Source of the DNA: Semisulcospira habei
Taxonomy: Eukaryota; Mollusca; Gastropoda; Semisulcospiridae
DNA: 64,000 nucleotides
Assembly (NCBI GenBank): GCA_036245525.1
Contig: BTPG01000006.1
Span: 77,169,764 to 77,233,763 of the forward strand
Direction: 5' to 3'
This document shows positions 22,145 through 31,607 of the stretch, piece after piece. The notes beneath the pieces are model-generated. The model was not told where the DNA came from, did no database searches, and worked only from the letters and a program-made list of their open reading frames with translations. A program made the translations under genes and the position numbers. Position 1 is the stretch's first letter. The number at the start of each line of letters is the position of its first letter.

Positions 22145-23486
22145 CTAAACAAGAACAATTGAAAAAGCACTGACAATAGGACACAGGCGCATGCCATTGA
22201 AGACAACAACAGCTTTGGTTTAACTTGTAAATTCGTCGATTATTTAAACGTAGATCAAGAAACACATCGCGGGATTTAAAAGGACAAGACCTGTTTGTAT
22301 GATTCCGTCGGTGATTGTTTTATTATTAGGTCTTCGACAAAATTGTGGCATTTGGTCACAGTAAGACAGTTGCTAGAATAACCGAGCCGCGTAGCCTAAC
22401 AAATTTTGTCTCAGTTCACTGTCAATATTTCTTATATCGGAAAATGTATTCGAAAAAACGACGAAACAGTGCAGCCGGGGATAGTTTGCTTATAGTCATG
22501 CCGATGGTAAATCTACACTAGCTGTAAGCGAAAACAACACTACGTATCGGAGAACATGTGAAAATTGACGATTAGAATTACATGCATCCAGTTTTGTCTC
22601 AAACGGAACAATTGTGACGCACTTCTGGAGCCGCTTTGCAAACTATTGACCCAAAAAGCGTCACTCGCCTGATAGTCAACATAACTAGAAAATCAAGTCG
22701 CCAGGGCTAGCTTAAAAAAATACGTCCCGCACGCAAACTACATAATTTGTCGCTGTATAGATCAAGACCTTTCTGGTCAAACTCGTTCCATGAGACCTGA
22801 CTATTTCGACTTGCCTTTCTTCTTTGCTCTTATGTGACTGTGACCACTAATTTGATCGTTGAAACAAAATTAAGCCACAAGAAAAAAAGAAAGAAAGAAT
22901 ACCAGTGGTGTCATTTAAGGTGGAAGTATGCACATGCACTGCGATTTCAAATCCGTGAAAATGTTTTAGGAATGACTTCTTTACGTTCCTAGGGTCCCAG
23001 TCCTTCACTACAATGTCTACCCATACCCACTTAAACTCTCATAGCATTCGTTATTTGCGTTTAAAGTACGTAAATGCATTCGTATTTTGCGTTTAAAGTA
23101 CGTAAATGCATTCGTATTATGGTATTTTGACAAGATAGTAATTTGAAATCACAGTGCATGCGAGTACTTCGACCTGAACAAAATAGTGCATGTGAACCTA
23201 ACAGTTCAAAGTTCATTTGGCAAAAACAAACTGAAATGTGCACAATGTTCCTCTCTGTAATTTAGAAAATGACGATGCATGTAATTTAGAAGTAGAATGA
23301 GGATAGGGAAGGATCATCATCATCATTTTCCATTGACAACGTTTTCAAGACGGATTGCATTTACCCTCCCTTATCCACTTAAGGTGATAGCATTCTAATT
23401 TCATATCTATCAAAACATTTTTGGATTGACTTTTTTAAGTTTCCTAGGGTCCATTCCCCTCACTAGACACACTGCTTACCCTGTCC
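22145..23486. other. No gene seen; short direct repeat
   Basis: Probably intron or upstream sequence of the MAM gene. A 30-bp motif (GCGTTTAAAGTACGTAAATG plus CATTCGTATT) is tandemly doubled at about 23059-23119. TTCCTAGGGTCC occurs at about 22986 and again near 23441 in similar surroundings, hinting at a diverged duplication. Confidence 0.4.
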
Positions 23487-23905
23487 ATGAGAGGGAAGAG
23501 AGATAAAGTAAAAGGAACTACAGTTTCTAGACAGTATGAAGGAGTGCTCAAGGTAATGACATTGAAGCTTTTTACAAAGCACGTAAGGTCACCTGGATTC
23601 GGAGAGTGTTTTCTTCGGGCACAATCTGTAACCAGTTTTTGGTGCTTATTTTCTAAAAAGTTTAGAGATGAAAACCCCTTTTTGGAAAGAAGAAGCTGTT
23701 ATTTTTAAAGAAGATAATAATCTTTTTTGCCCCCCAGGTATCGATGCTTTCAAAAGTGAACCACTGTTTTTCAATCCACAGCTGTTGAAAAATGATTCAT
23801 TGAAGTTTGTTGACAATTGTGTTTCAAAAACCATGTGTACAATTGGAGATTAAATGGACGATAATGGCGAAATAGTCAGTTTTTAAGTGTTTTGTGAACT
23901 TTTTG
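23487..23905 (+). pseudogene. Possible L1/Tx1-like LINE relic
   Basis: The second frame reads PLFFNPQLLKNDSLKFVDN, then a short VSKTMCTIGD, resembling the segment in L1/Tx1-type ORF2 that follows the thumb. The frame shifts within the region and no RT motif is present. Assignment is weak. Confidence 0.3.
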
Positions 23906-24367
23906 GTGCAGATGTTTCTTTTCTTGCTTACTATAGCAGAACGAGTGCTGTAAGAAAGTACAAGATAAGATAAGATAAACTTTATTGCCATATGCATAAG
24001 CATTAGGAATTTTTTGCGGCATAGCTGACGAGCGTCCATATGACTATCAACACATAAAACATACATACATCACAAACAAGCAGACTCTAAAATAACAAAA
24101 CACACATATGTATAGCAGTCATTCTACTAAGTGTTCACACACATCTAAGTGAAGTAAAATAAACCTATAGCATAATAAACATATATGACAACAAAGACCG
24201 CCAAGTGAGGCCGCAGCGAAAACAGATTAGCTACATTCATATTCATTCTTAAAACTGTATATTCTGTTTGAGAAGAGGTTTAAAAGAACATATAAAGAAC
24301 TATAAACAACTAAGATAGGCTGTAGGTCATTCTAATGAGGGACTTTAAGTCAATCTGCCGAATTAAA

Positions 24368-25079
24368 TCATACCACAGCCACATTAGACAGGGCCTGAAC
24401 AGCCAAGGGATAAAAGCTGTTCTTAAAACGAGTGGTTTTGGCCTTGATGGATCTAAAGCGCAAGCCAGATGGCAAGGGCTCGAACAGGTTATGTGCAGGA
24501 TGGTGCTCGTCGTGTATGATGGAGCTCGCTCTCTTCATGGTGCGTGCGTGGTACAGAGATTCCAGCGAGAGGAGATCGCTTCCAACAATATGAGATGCTG
24601 TTTTGATCACCCTATTTAGTTTCTTGCGGGCTTCGTCGGTTGCGCTGCCATACCACACCGTCATTGAGAAGGTAAGAATGCTCTCAATGGCGGCGCGGTA
24701 AAACTGCACCATGATCTGCTGACTGACGCCAAAAGACTTCAACCGCCGAAGAAAAAACAGGCGCTGCTGGGCTTTCTTTACTAGCTGTTCAATATTCTTC
24801 TCCCACTTCAGATCGCGCGAGATAAGAGTACTCAGGAACTTGAACGTTTCAACAATTTCAATATCGTTTCCTTGGATGGTTAAGGGGAGGGGGTCAGTTT
24901 TCTTTTTCCTGAAATCAATTATCATTTCCTTGGTCTTACAAACATGCAAATCCAGATTGTTGTCAGAACACCAGCCTACCAACATGTCTACCTCACCCCG
25001 ATATGCACTCTTGTCATTGTTATGTACAAAACCCTTGACTGTCGTATCATCAGCAAATTTTACTATGCGTGTGCTATCA
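24368..25079 (-). pseudogene. LINE ORF2, RT palm to C-terminus (part 3)
   Basis: It contains the RT catalytic FADDTT (minus strand, near 25055), then the WCSDNNLDLH and KFLSTLISRDLKW segments, and the SILTFSMTVWYGSAT region typical of the CR1/L2/Rex1 supergroup. The C-terminus is HNLFEPLPSG...FYPLAV. The reading frame is continuous to its stop at 24368. The true continuation upstream is across the SINE-like insertion. Confidence 0.75.
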
Positions 25080-25093
25080 TAGTGGGATACACA

Positions 25094-25476
25094 TGATTGA
25101 TTGATTGTACATTGCTTAACGTCCCGACAGCAACAAGGCTTTCTCAGGACGTGCCTGCACTGCTTGTGAAAAAAAAAATAAACAGAACATTGAATGTATG
25201 TCACCAGCCGGTCAAATACGTTAAATAAACCTAACACATGGGGTTAAATAAAGCTAAGACCATTTAGCAACACACATCCAATATCAAGAGCTACAGGCAG
25301 TGCAGACAGTAGGGAGAGTTTAAAAAAGGCAAATACAGGTGAATGGACCTCGGGTAGACAGAAACACATGCCCCAGAATAGAGAGAAAAACCCACCCTGT
25401 GGGGCTGACCAGGGTGACCCTGGGAACTAAAAAATACCTAACCCCAACCAAGTCCCCCAGGGCAGACCCGGGTGGG
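25094..25476 (-). mobile_element. (TCAA)-tailed SINE-like element, copy 3
   Basis: Full-length family member with a perfect 14-bp target-site duplication, TAGTGGGATACACA (25080-25093 and 25477-25490). It sits inside the RT coding region. The host peptide CVSHY is visible on both sides because of the duplication. Confidence 0.9.
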
Positions 25477-25490
25477 TAGTGGGATACACA

Positions 25491-26729
25491 GTCGTGTGTA
25501 AAAAGAGAATACAACAATGGGGATAAAACACATCCTTGGGGAGCTCCCGTACTCAAGGTCAAAGACTGGGATACATGTCCACATTGACCAGGAGTAGGGA
25601 ACTGACACGGCTGAGCACAGTTCTGACCGCACGAACCGATCTTGACAATCTGGGGTCTGTTTAACAAGAAATCCAAAACCCAGTTACAGATGGACTGTGC
25701 GAAGCCAAGGTGCAGTGGCTTCTCCAGATGCTGCAGAATATAGTGCAGTCCTAGCGACACAGCGTTCTCTACTGATCGACTCGCGCGGTAAGCAAACTGA
25801 TAGGGATCGAGGGAGGGGGGCATGACAGACTTGATGTGCTGCAGAATCAGCCGCTCGAGCGTTTTCATTATGACGGAGGTCAATGCCACAGGCCTGTAGT
25901 CGTTAATGGTACTGATGGTTGCCTTTTTTGGTACGGGGATAATAGTTAACTTTTTGAGACAGTGTGGAACCTTGCATGCCTGTAATGACCAGTTAAATAT
26001 GACTGTGAGAACGCCCGAGAGCTGGTCGGCACAGTAACGCAAAAGGCATGGGGAAATTCCATCAGGGCCTGCTGCCTTACGCACATTCAAACGTCTGAGA
26101 AGCCGCCTCACGTCCGTTTCACACACCACAAGAAAATCATCATCGGAACCAAGCGGGGTTGGCACAGGAACGGGGTGGTTGTTTTGCCTGTCAAAACGAC
26201 CGTACAACACGTTCAGGTCGTTTGCCAGTGTGGGGTTGTGAGTGTCTGCGCGTTTTGATGCTTGTTTGTAGTTTGTGATTTTCTGTATGCCTTGCCACAT
26301 ATCTCTAGAATTGTTTGTAATCAGGTTGCTTTCCAGTTTCTGTCGGTATTGACTTTTTGATGCCTTAATACACTTCTGTACCTCATATTTAGCTTTTTTT
26401 TTATACTGTTCTTTGTCATTGGAGGCGAAGGCTTCCTGTTTTGCATTGAGTTTGTCCTTAATAGTTTTACTGAACCAAGGCTTGTCGTTAGGATATTTTG
26501 TGACAGTCCTGGTAGGTATGCAGATGTCCTCACAAAATTTAATATAGTCTGTAACCACGTCCGTGTACTCGTCGATACTGGTGGAGGGATCTTTGAAAAC
26601 GTCCCATTTGGTAGACTCGAAACAGCCGCGCAGTGTCTCCACCGCAGCGGCCGACCACTGTCGTACTATGCGTCTGGCTGGTTTCTCCCTTTTTAGCTGT
26701 TGCTTGTACACAGGAATTAAAAATATCAT
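25491..26729 (-). pseudogene. LINE ORF2, linker and RT fingers (part 2)
   Basis: It encodes the C-terminal end of the endonuclease, a lysine-rich linker, then RT motifs: RKAAGPDGISPCLLRYC, ITIIPVPKK-type, NDYRPVALTSVIMK, DPYQFAYRASRS and STGAPQGCVLSPLLYSLF. The block usually carrying the first catalytic Asp (xFxDFSxAFN type) is not visible between AYRASRS...HYILQHL and LGFAQSICNW. There the sequence jumps directly from LEKPLH to the next block, suggesting an internal deletion. Confidence 0.7.
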
Positions 26730-26829
26730 GGAGTGGTCGGAGTTTCCCAGAGGTGCGCGTGAGATAGAGCGGTATGCATCCTTTATTGTTGCATAGCAGT
26801 GGTCGAGTGTGTTGTTCCCACGCGTTGCT

Positions 26830-27399
26830 CAGGTAACTTGCTGACGGTATTTGGGGAGCCCCTTTCTCAAGTCAGCTTTGTTGAAGTCACCGGCTATAAG
26901 GCTTACAGAGTCAGGGTTGGCATTTTCACTCTGTATCACAATGTCAGACAACTCACTGACAGCAGTACTTGTGTTGGCCTGTGGTGGTATGTAGACGGCC
27001 GTGAGGATCACTGAAGAAAACTCCCGTGGGAGATAAAAGGGTCGACATTTAATAGTTAGCGTTTCTAGCTCTGGCGAGCATGTCCGAGACAAAATACGGA
27101 CATCGGTACACCACTGGTTGTTGATGAGAAAACACACACCACCACCCTTTCCTTTGTTTGAAAGTACAGGGCACCGATCAGATCTGTAGATTGTGAAGTC
27201 AGGGGGTTGCACGGCAGTGTCAGGTACAGTGGAATAAAGCCATGTCTCCGAAAAACATAAAACACAACAGTCTCTAAAATCACGTTGTGTAGCTAAAAGA
27301 CCACAGAGTTCGTCGTGCTTGTTCCGAAGCGAGCGGACATTACCAAGCAGCATGCTTGGGAGGGCTGGACGAAATTTCCGCCCGCGTAGTTTCACTAGA
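26830..27399 (-). pseudogene. LINE ORF2, APE endonuclease (part 1)
   Basis: Apurinic-type endonuclease motifs are present: MLLGNVRSLRNKHDEL, CFSETWL, a GGGVCFLIN segment, AVYIPP and LIAGDFN. A stop at 26830-26832 ends the frame before the NTLDHCYATI and NSDHSMIFL segments, which continue in frame with the next piece. The N-terminus (KRGGVLVKL) lies beyond the RTE insertion, at 28030-28080. Confidence 0.75.
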
Positions 27400-28029
27400 G
27401 GTCAATAGCTTCAAGTACTTGGGAGCCACCCTGTCCAAAGACGGTAGTTGCATAGCAGAGATCCGTATCAGGATAGGTACAGCAACATCCGCAATGGCCA
27501 GGCTGGACAGGATATGGCGAAGTAACTCCATCAGCTTCACCATCAAGTACAGGCTTTACAAGTCCCTCGTAGTGTCTATTCTACTCTACGGCTGTGAGAC
27601 TTGGACACTGCTTGCAGACTCAGAAAAGAAAATCCAGGCCTTTGAGAACAAGTGCCTGAGGAAGTTGCTCCGCATCTCGTACCGCGAGCACAAGACCAAC
27701 GAATATGTACGGAGCATCGTCACTTCCCTGGTGGGCCCACATGAACCCCTTCTGGCAACTGTGAAACGGCGCAAGCTTGCTTGGTTTGGCCACGTGACCC
27801 GACACAACACCTTGTCCAAGACTATCCTCCAAGGCACTCTCGAAGGAAGTCGTCGGCGAGGTCGTCAGAGAAAGAGTTGGGTCGCAAACATAAAAGAATG
27901 GACCGAACTCGAGATGCCAGACTTGCTTGCCACCGCCCAAAATAGAACTCAGTGGAGAGCACTGTCTGTTGCTGCTGCCTTTCAGTCCCCCCAACGCCCA
28001 GTTCGGGCAAGGGACTGATGATGATGATG
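27400..28029 (+). mobile_element. 5'-truncated RTE-like fragment
   Basis: It encodes only the C-terminal part of an RTE-type ORF: FKYLGATLSKDGS, LVVSILLYGCETWTL, KRRKLAWFGHVTRHNTLSK and GSRRRGRQRKSW. The stop is at 28016-28018, followed by an (ATG)n tail. A perfect 12-bp target-site duplication, AGTTTCACTAGA (27388-27399 and 28030-28041), shows a clean insertion into the endonuclease region of the minus-strand LINE. Confidence 0.9.
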
Positions 28030-28132
28030 AGTTTCACTAGAACGCCGCCCCGTTTGCGCACGTGTTGTTTGCTCGAGTATTGTTGTTTTGACCCGCATAT
28101 TGAGATTTCACAAAAACAGTCCGGAATCATAG

Positions 28133-30229
28133 TCAAAGTGGGTTTTAACTCACTTACTGGCCCTGCCACCGCCCTCCCCCGCCAAAGTCGACACGTACCC
28201 CCAGGCCTCCAATCTCTCACCTCCACACAGCAAGGGTGTGGTGACTTTTAGCGGTACATCACCCCCTGACACGACCCAGTCCCCACCTAGCCAACCTGCT
28301 GACTCCGCCCAGCAAGCCCTTCTCCTGTCGCTTGACTGCTCTGACAGCAAAGGAGCCCCCGCTGACAACAATGGCCATTCAGTGGTGGCCACACCTACCA
28401 GTCCCACCCTGTCCATCCGACCTGACCACCACCTCGCGGTCGTATCAGACGGTGAGAGAATCGTCACACATGGTCCGCTTGTTTTCCCGCTACATCTTAG
28501 TACTCCGTCAATTCCCCACATGCCCCTCCCCATTGCACAATTAGCCACCCTGCCAGCCGCCCTACGATATATGTGTCAGATGCATAAAAAAATGGAAACC
28601 GCAGAGGCTCACATCAATGAACTTCAATCTCAACTACGAGCCGTGAAGAATCAGATGGCTAGTGTCAAGGCTGAATGTGACAAACTCCGTCAGCAACAGA
28701 ACATACTCGACGCCCAAGTGAAAGACAATGAGGTCAAAATCAAACATGGTCTTTCTGTTGTTGAGAAAGACCTAATCAAAGTGGAACAGGCCACAGGTGC
28801 CGAATTCCTTAAACTAGCTACGGAGAAGGAAGCCATCGCCAAACAGGTGGCAAAACTTGTTGCTGCCAAAGATGCACAGGGTGCCTCGATTGGTACTCTG
28901 AAAAGTCATGTTGAACTGCTGACGCAAATGAAATCAACCCTATCCTCCACGTCTCCCTCACCTGGCCCCCGGCCCCCAGCCACCCCGTCTCCTACCAGTC
29001 ATGCGTCTAATACCCTAGATCCTGACTCCCGCCGGTCGAATAGCCCCCCACCTTTTGAATCACTGTTCGGCGTCACTACTCACAACCGTTTTGCTCCCCT
29101 CGACGCGCAGCAAAGTGACAACAGAACAAGTGATGTAACCAGAAAATCTGACAGTTCGAAACCCGGTTCTTCAGACATTGCAATCAACACCACCAAGCTG
29201 CTGACACCTTATGAAAAGTTGTGCCTGGCGAAGGTGAACCCCCAATCGCACGCTCTACTCCTTGGCGACTCGGTCATCCGGTTCATTGACGACCGGAAAA
29301 TGTCGGCGCCGGACTTTGTCGTGCAGAACATGGCGGTGTCAGGCCTGACAGTCAGCGATCTCCTCAAGTGGCTTGGCACGCGCCAACCTGTCCGATATGT
29401 GCGCCACGTCACCTTTCATGTTGGTATTAACAGCTGCCAAAACATGAATGCGCCGGTTTCCTGCAACACGTGGCTGCAGCTGATCAACCTGCTTGCCAGG
29501 AAGTTCCCGCAGGCGTCTCTCCAGGCGTCCACCATCATGCCGCCCTTTGGTCAGCGCCACCCCCTGTTTGCAGCAGCAACAAAATCCAACGACAACCTCC
29601 ACGCAGCCTGCAGACAGGCGGATATCGCCATAGTCGACCACACTGCCACCTTCTTGACCAGGAACCTCGCCCCCCGTCAGGCCCTCTATCGTGACGGCGA
29701 CAGGAAACACCCCAGCGCCGAGGGCACCAAACGCATGGCCCTCAACATACGGTATGGTGAATACCGGCCTTCTGCACCTCACCGCGACCAAAGTCGCGCG
29801 GCAATCTACAAGGACCAGTCTGACCACAACAGTCTACAGCCGTGCAATTCTGACAGGTCAGAAGGGCGTGGCCACAACCTAACTCGGAGACACGACCATG
29901 GCAGGTCTGAGGGGCCAGTCCACCACGATCAGGCCTTATCAGGTCAACTGAAGCAGCCAGCAATGTGCCGCCCACAGCCGGGTGACGCAATTTCCCACCA
30001 TCCGCGTCCCCAACAGGTTTTCGTGGGACATCAGCCAGCAAACTTTCAGCCGACTGACTTTCCGCCCTTGGGTCCTACGGGACCAAGTCCTGCAGTCACG
30101 CCGGATCCGCCATCTTCTACTAACGCCTGGGGTCGTGCTGGCCCTGCTTGTGTTGACAGTTTTCACCTCTCGGACCACGTCTTGAGACAAATCGCACAGC
30201 TTATTTATTCATCCAGGCCCAGTGCATAA
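28133..30229 (+). CDS. CR1-like ORF1: coiled coil plus SGNH/GDSL esterase-like domain
   Basis: The frame is open from a stop at 28130. There is no ATG before 28520, only near-cognate codons such as GTG at 28238, so the true start is uncertain. Features in order: a Pro/Ser-rich N-terminus; a coiled coil (AHINELQSQLRAVKNQMASV onwards, about 28610-28760); a Ser/Pro linker; an SGNH-hydrolase-like domain with GDS in ALLLGDSVIRFIDD (nucleophile block, ~29260), HVGIN (block III-like Gly/Asn) and DGDRKHPSAEG (Asp/His pair, ~29695); and a Gly/Pro/His-rich tail. Esterase-type ORF1 proteins are known in CR1 elements, where they accompany RNA binding; the exact role is unsettled. No internal stops, which suggests a young copy. 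Confidence 0.8.
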   Translation, partial: SKWVLTHLLALPPPSPAKVDTYPQASNLSPPHSKGVVTFSGTSPPDTTQSPPSQPADSAQQALLLSLDCSDSKGAPADNNGHSVVATPTSPTLSIRPDHHLAVVSDGERIVTHGPLVFPLHLSTPSIPHMPLPIAQLATLPAALRYMCQMHKKMETAEAHINELQSQLRAVKNQMASVKAECDKLRQQQNILDAQVKDNEVKIKHGLSVVEKDLIKVEQATGAEFLKLATEKEAIAKQVAKLVAAKDAQGASIGTLKSHVELLTQMKSTLSSTSPSPGPRPPATPSPTSHASNTLDPDSRRSNSPPPFESLFGVTTHNRFAPLDAQQSDNRTSDVTRKSDSSKPGSSDIAINTTKLLTPYEKLCLAKVNPQSHALLLGDSVIRFIDDRKMSAPDFVVQNMAVSGLTVSDLLKWLGTRQPVRYVRHVTFHVGINSCQNMNAPVSCNTWLQLINLLARKFPQASLQASTIMPPFGQRHPLFAAATKSNDNLHAACRQADIAIVDHTATFLTRNLAPRQALYRDGDRKHPSAEGTKRMALNIRYGEYRPSAPHRDQSRAAIYKDQSDHNSLQPCNSDRSEGRGHNLTRRHDHGRSEGPVHHDQALSGQLKQPAMCRPQPGDAISHHPRPQQVFVGHQPANFQPTDFPPLGPTGPSPAVTPDPPSSTNAWGRAGPACVDSFHLSDHVLRQIAQLIYSSRPSA

Positions 30230-30337
30230 GCACACTGCCTGTGTTTGTACATGATTGTGTTGCAGTGAATCCTCGTGGAATCACCAATACCTCATGTTAA
30301 GTACAGCCAGTGCGGCAAAATTCAAACCTCGATTTCG

Positions 30338-30855
30338 TCAGACAGTGCCGATACAAGATTGTGTCACAGAGACTCTTTATAACATTAACTATATTTAATG
30401 TTATGTGAGTCGCTGCGACACAGTGCATGCTGCAACGATTTATTAAACAGTACAGTACAGTTCACAACAATTGTGTCACGGAGACTCTTAGATGACATTA
30501 ACAAAACTTAATGTTATTTGTGTCACTGCGACACACTAATATGCGATGATTTAGCATATCAAACTACGCTGATACAAAGTATGCCGATACAAGATTGTAT
30601 CACAGAGACTCTTCCTAACACTAATGAATCTTGGTGTTGTGTGAGTCGCTGCGACACAATGGAAACCATGATTTAGGTTATGAAACTATATTGATACAGA
30701 ATTGTGTCACAGAGACTCTTCATAACATCATCTAAGCGACACAATAATAAACAATGATTTAGCGAATGAAACCATGCCGATACAACATTGTGTGACAGAG
30801 GCTCTTCATAACGTTTTCTATTAACTGTTGTGAGAGTCTTTTCGACACAATGTCA
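30338..30855 (+). repeat. Tandem ~115-bp stem-loop repeats between ORF1 and ORF2
   Basis: Five units begin near 30350, 30470, 30588, 30702 and 30785. Each has TTGTGTCACAGAGACTCTT, then, after a short loop, an inverted counterpart ATGTGAGTCGCTGCGACACAA. The two halves pair imperfectly with AACATTAA/TTAATGTT extensions. Unit 4 has lost much of its right half. Confidence 0.8.
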
Positions 30856-31607
30856 GCGCTGATCTGATATTTGGAGTGGAGGATGATGTCATCCATTGCT
30901 TTATTTTTAATAGTAAACATAGACTTTCAGACATACAGACTTTTTATGACGTTTTAGATTGACAAGGGGATTTGCTCTTGCATAAACTTATTATCACAGA
31001 CTGTTGCATGACGTCTCATTTATATCACGAATGTGACTTTTTTTCTTTCTTTTTTTTCCCTTCGTAACTATTACAACTACGTATGGTGTTGCATGGACCC
31101 AAAGGGACCTATCTTTAAACCTGTGACTGGACTATAACATTAAGCACGGTGGACTTTTATTGCGTTGCTTGACAACCTTGCTTATCCCTGCTTTCCGGAG
31201 AAAAGCTAACCAGTGCGTCTGTGCAGGCTGAAACAATAATATTCTCGAGTGGTTTCTCAGTTGGCGACACAGCTAATCCAAACAAAGGAGTGACGGATTG
31301 TTTTGACCGCGTGTTGTCTGCTGTGATTGCGCTAGTCACCGCCAGCAGTCACGTGTGAAGATTGTTTGAGCGTGTGCTAGTTGGTTTGAACCGCCTACAG
31401 CTCTTGACTATTGGAATCCTCTAGTACCAATTGGATACTTAGACACTTTGTGTTGTGTAATTACACGCTAGGTGTCTATACGATTTTTTTTTCTTCAGCC
31501 CACACATTGTTTTGGTTTTTTTTTGTTTGTTTTGTTTTATTTTTGTATTTGCTGTTATTATTGTTTTTGCTCTGTTCTGCTTGACTATCTATACGTTCGC
31601 CTTTAAT
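30856..31607 (+). other. Spacer of the CR1-like element before ORF2
   Basis: No ORF. Two T-rich tracts are present (about 31040-31060 and 31480-31560). The open frame of ORF2 extends upstream to 31512 only through a hydrophobic T-rich stretch without ATG. Confidence 0.5.

Larger units (their letters stand above)
23950..28130 (-). mobile_element. L2/Rex1-like LINE, degraded and twice interrupted
   Basis: The element reads right to left. The 3' end at ~23955 is an AATAAAGTTTATCTTATCTTATC-type tail. Coding pieces follow: endonuclease (28130-28030 and 27399-26830), a linker and the RT fingers (26729-25491), then the RT palm and C-terminus (25079-24368). Two later insertions are removed cleanly in reading: the SINE-like element 25094-25476 and the RTE fragment 27400-28029. 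A stop at 26830 separates endonuclease from RT. The clade call rests on the C-terminal HNLFEPLPSGLRFRSIKAKT signature and is tentative. Confidence 0.75.

Noticed and set aside
28150..30190. Several minus-strand and other-frame ORFs across CR1-like ORF1
   Set aside because: Shadows of the GC-rich ORF1. They lack domains, and the plus-strand frame holds the coiled coil and esterase motifs.
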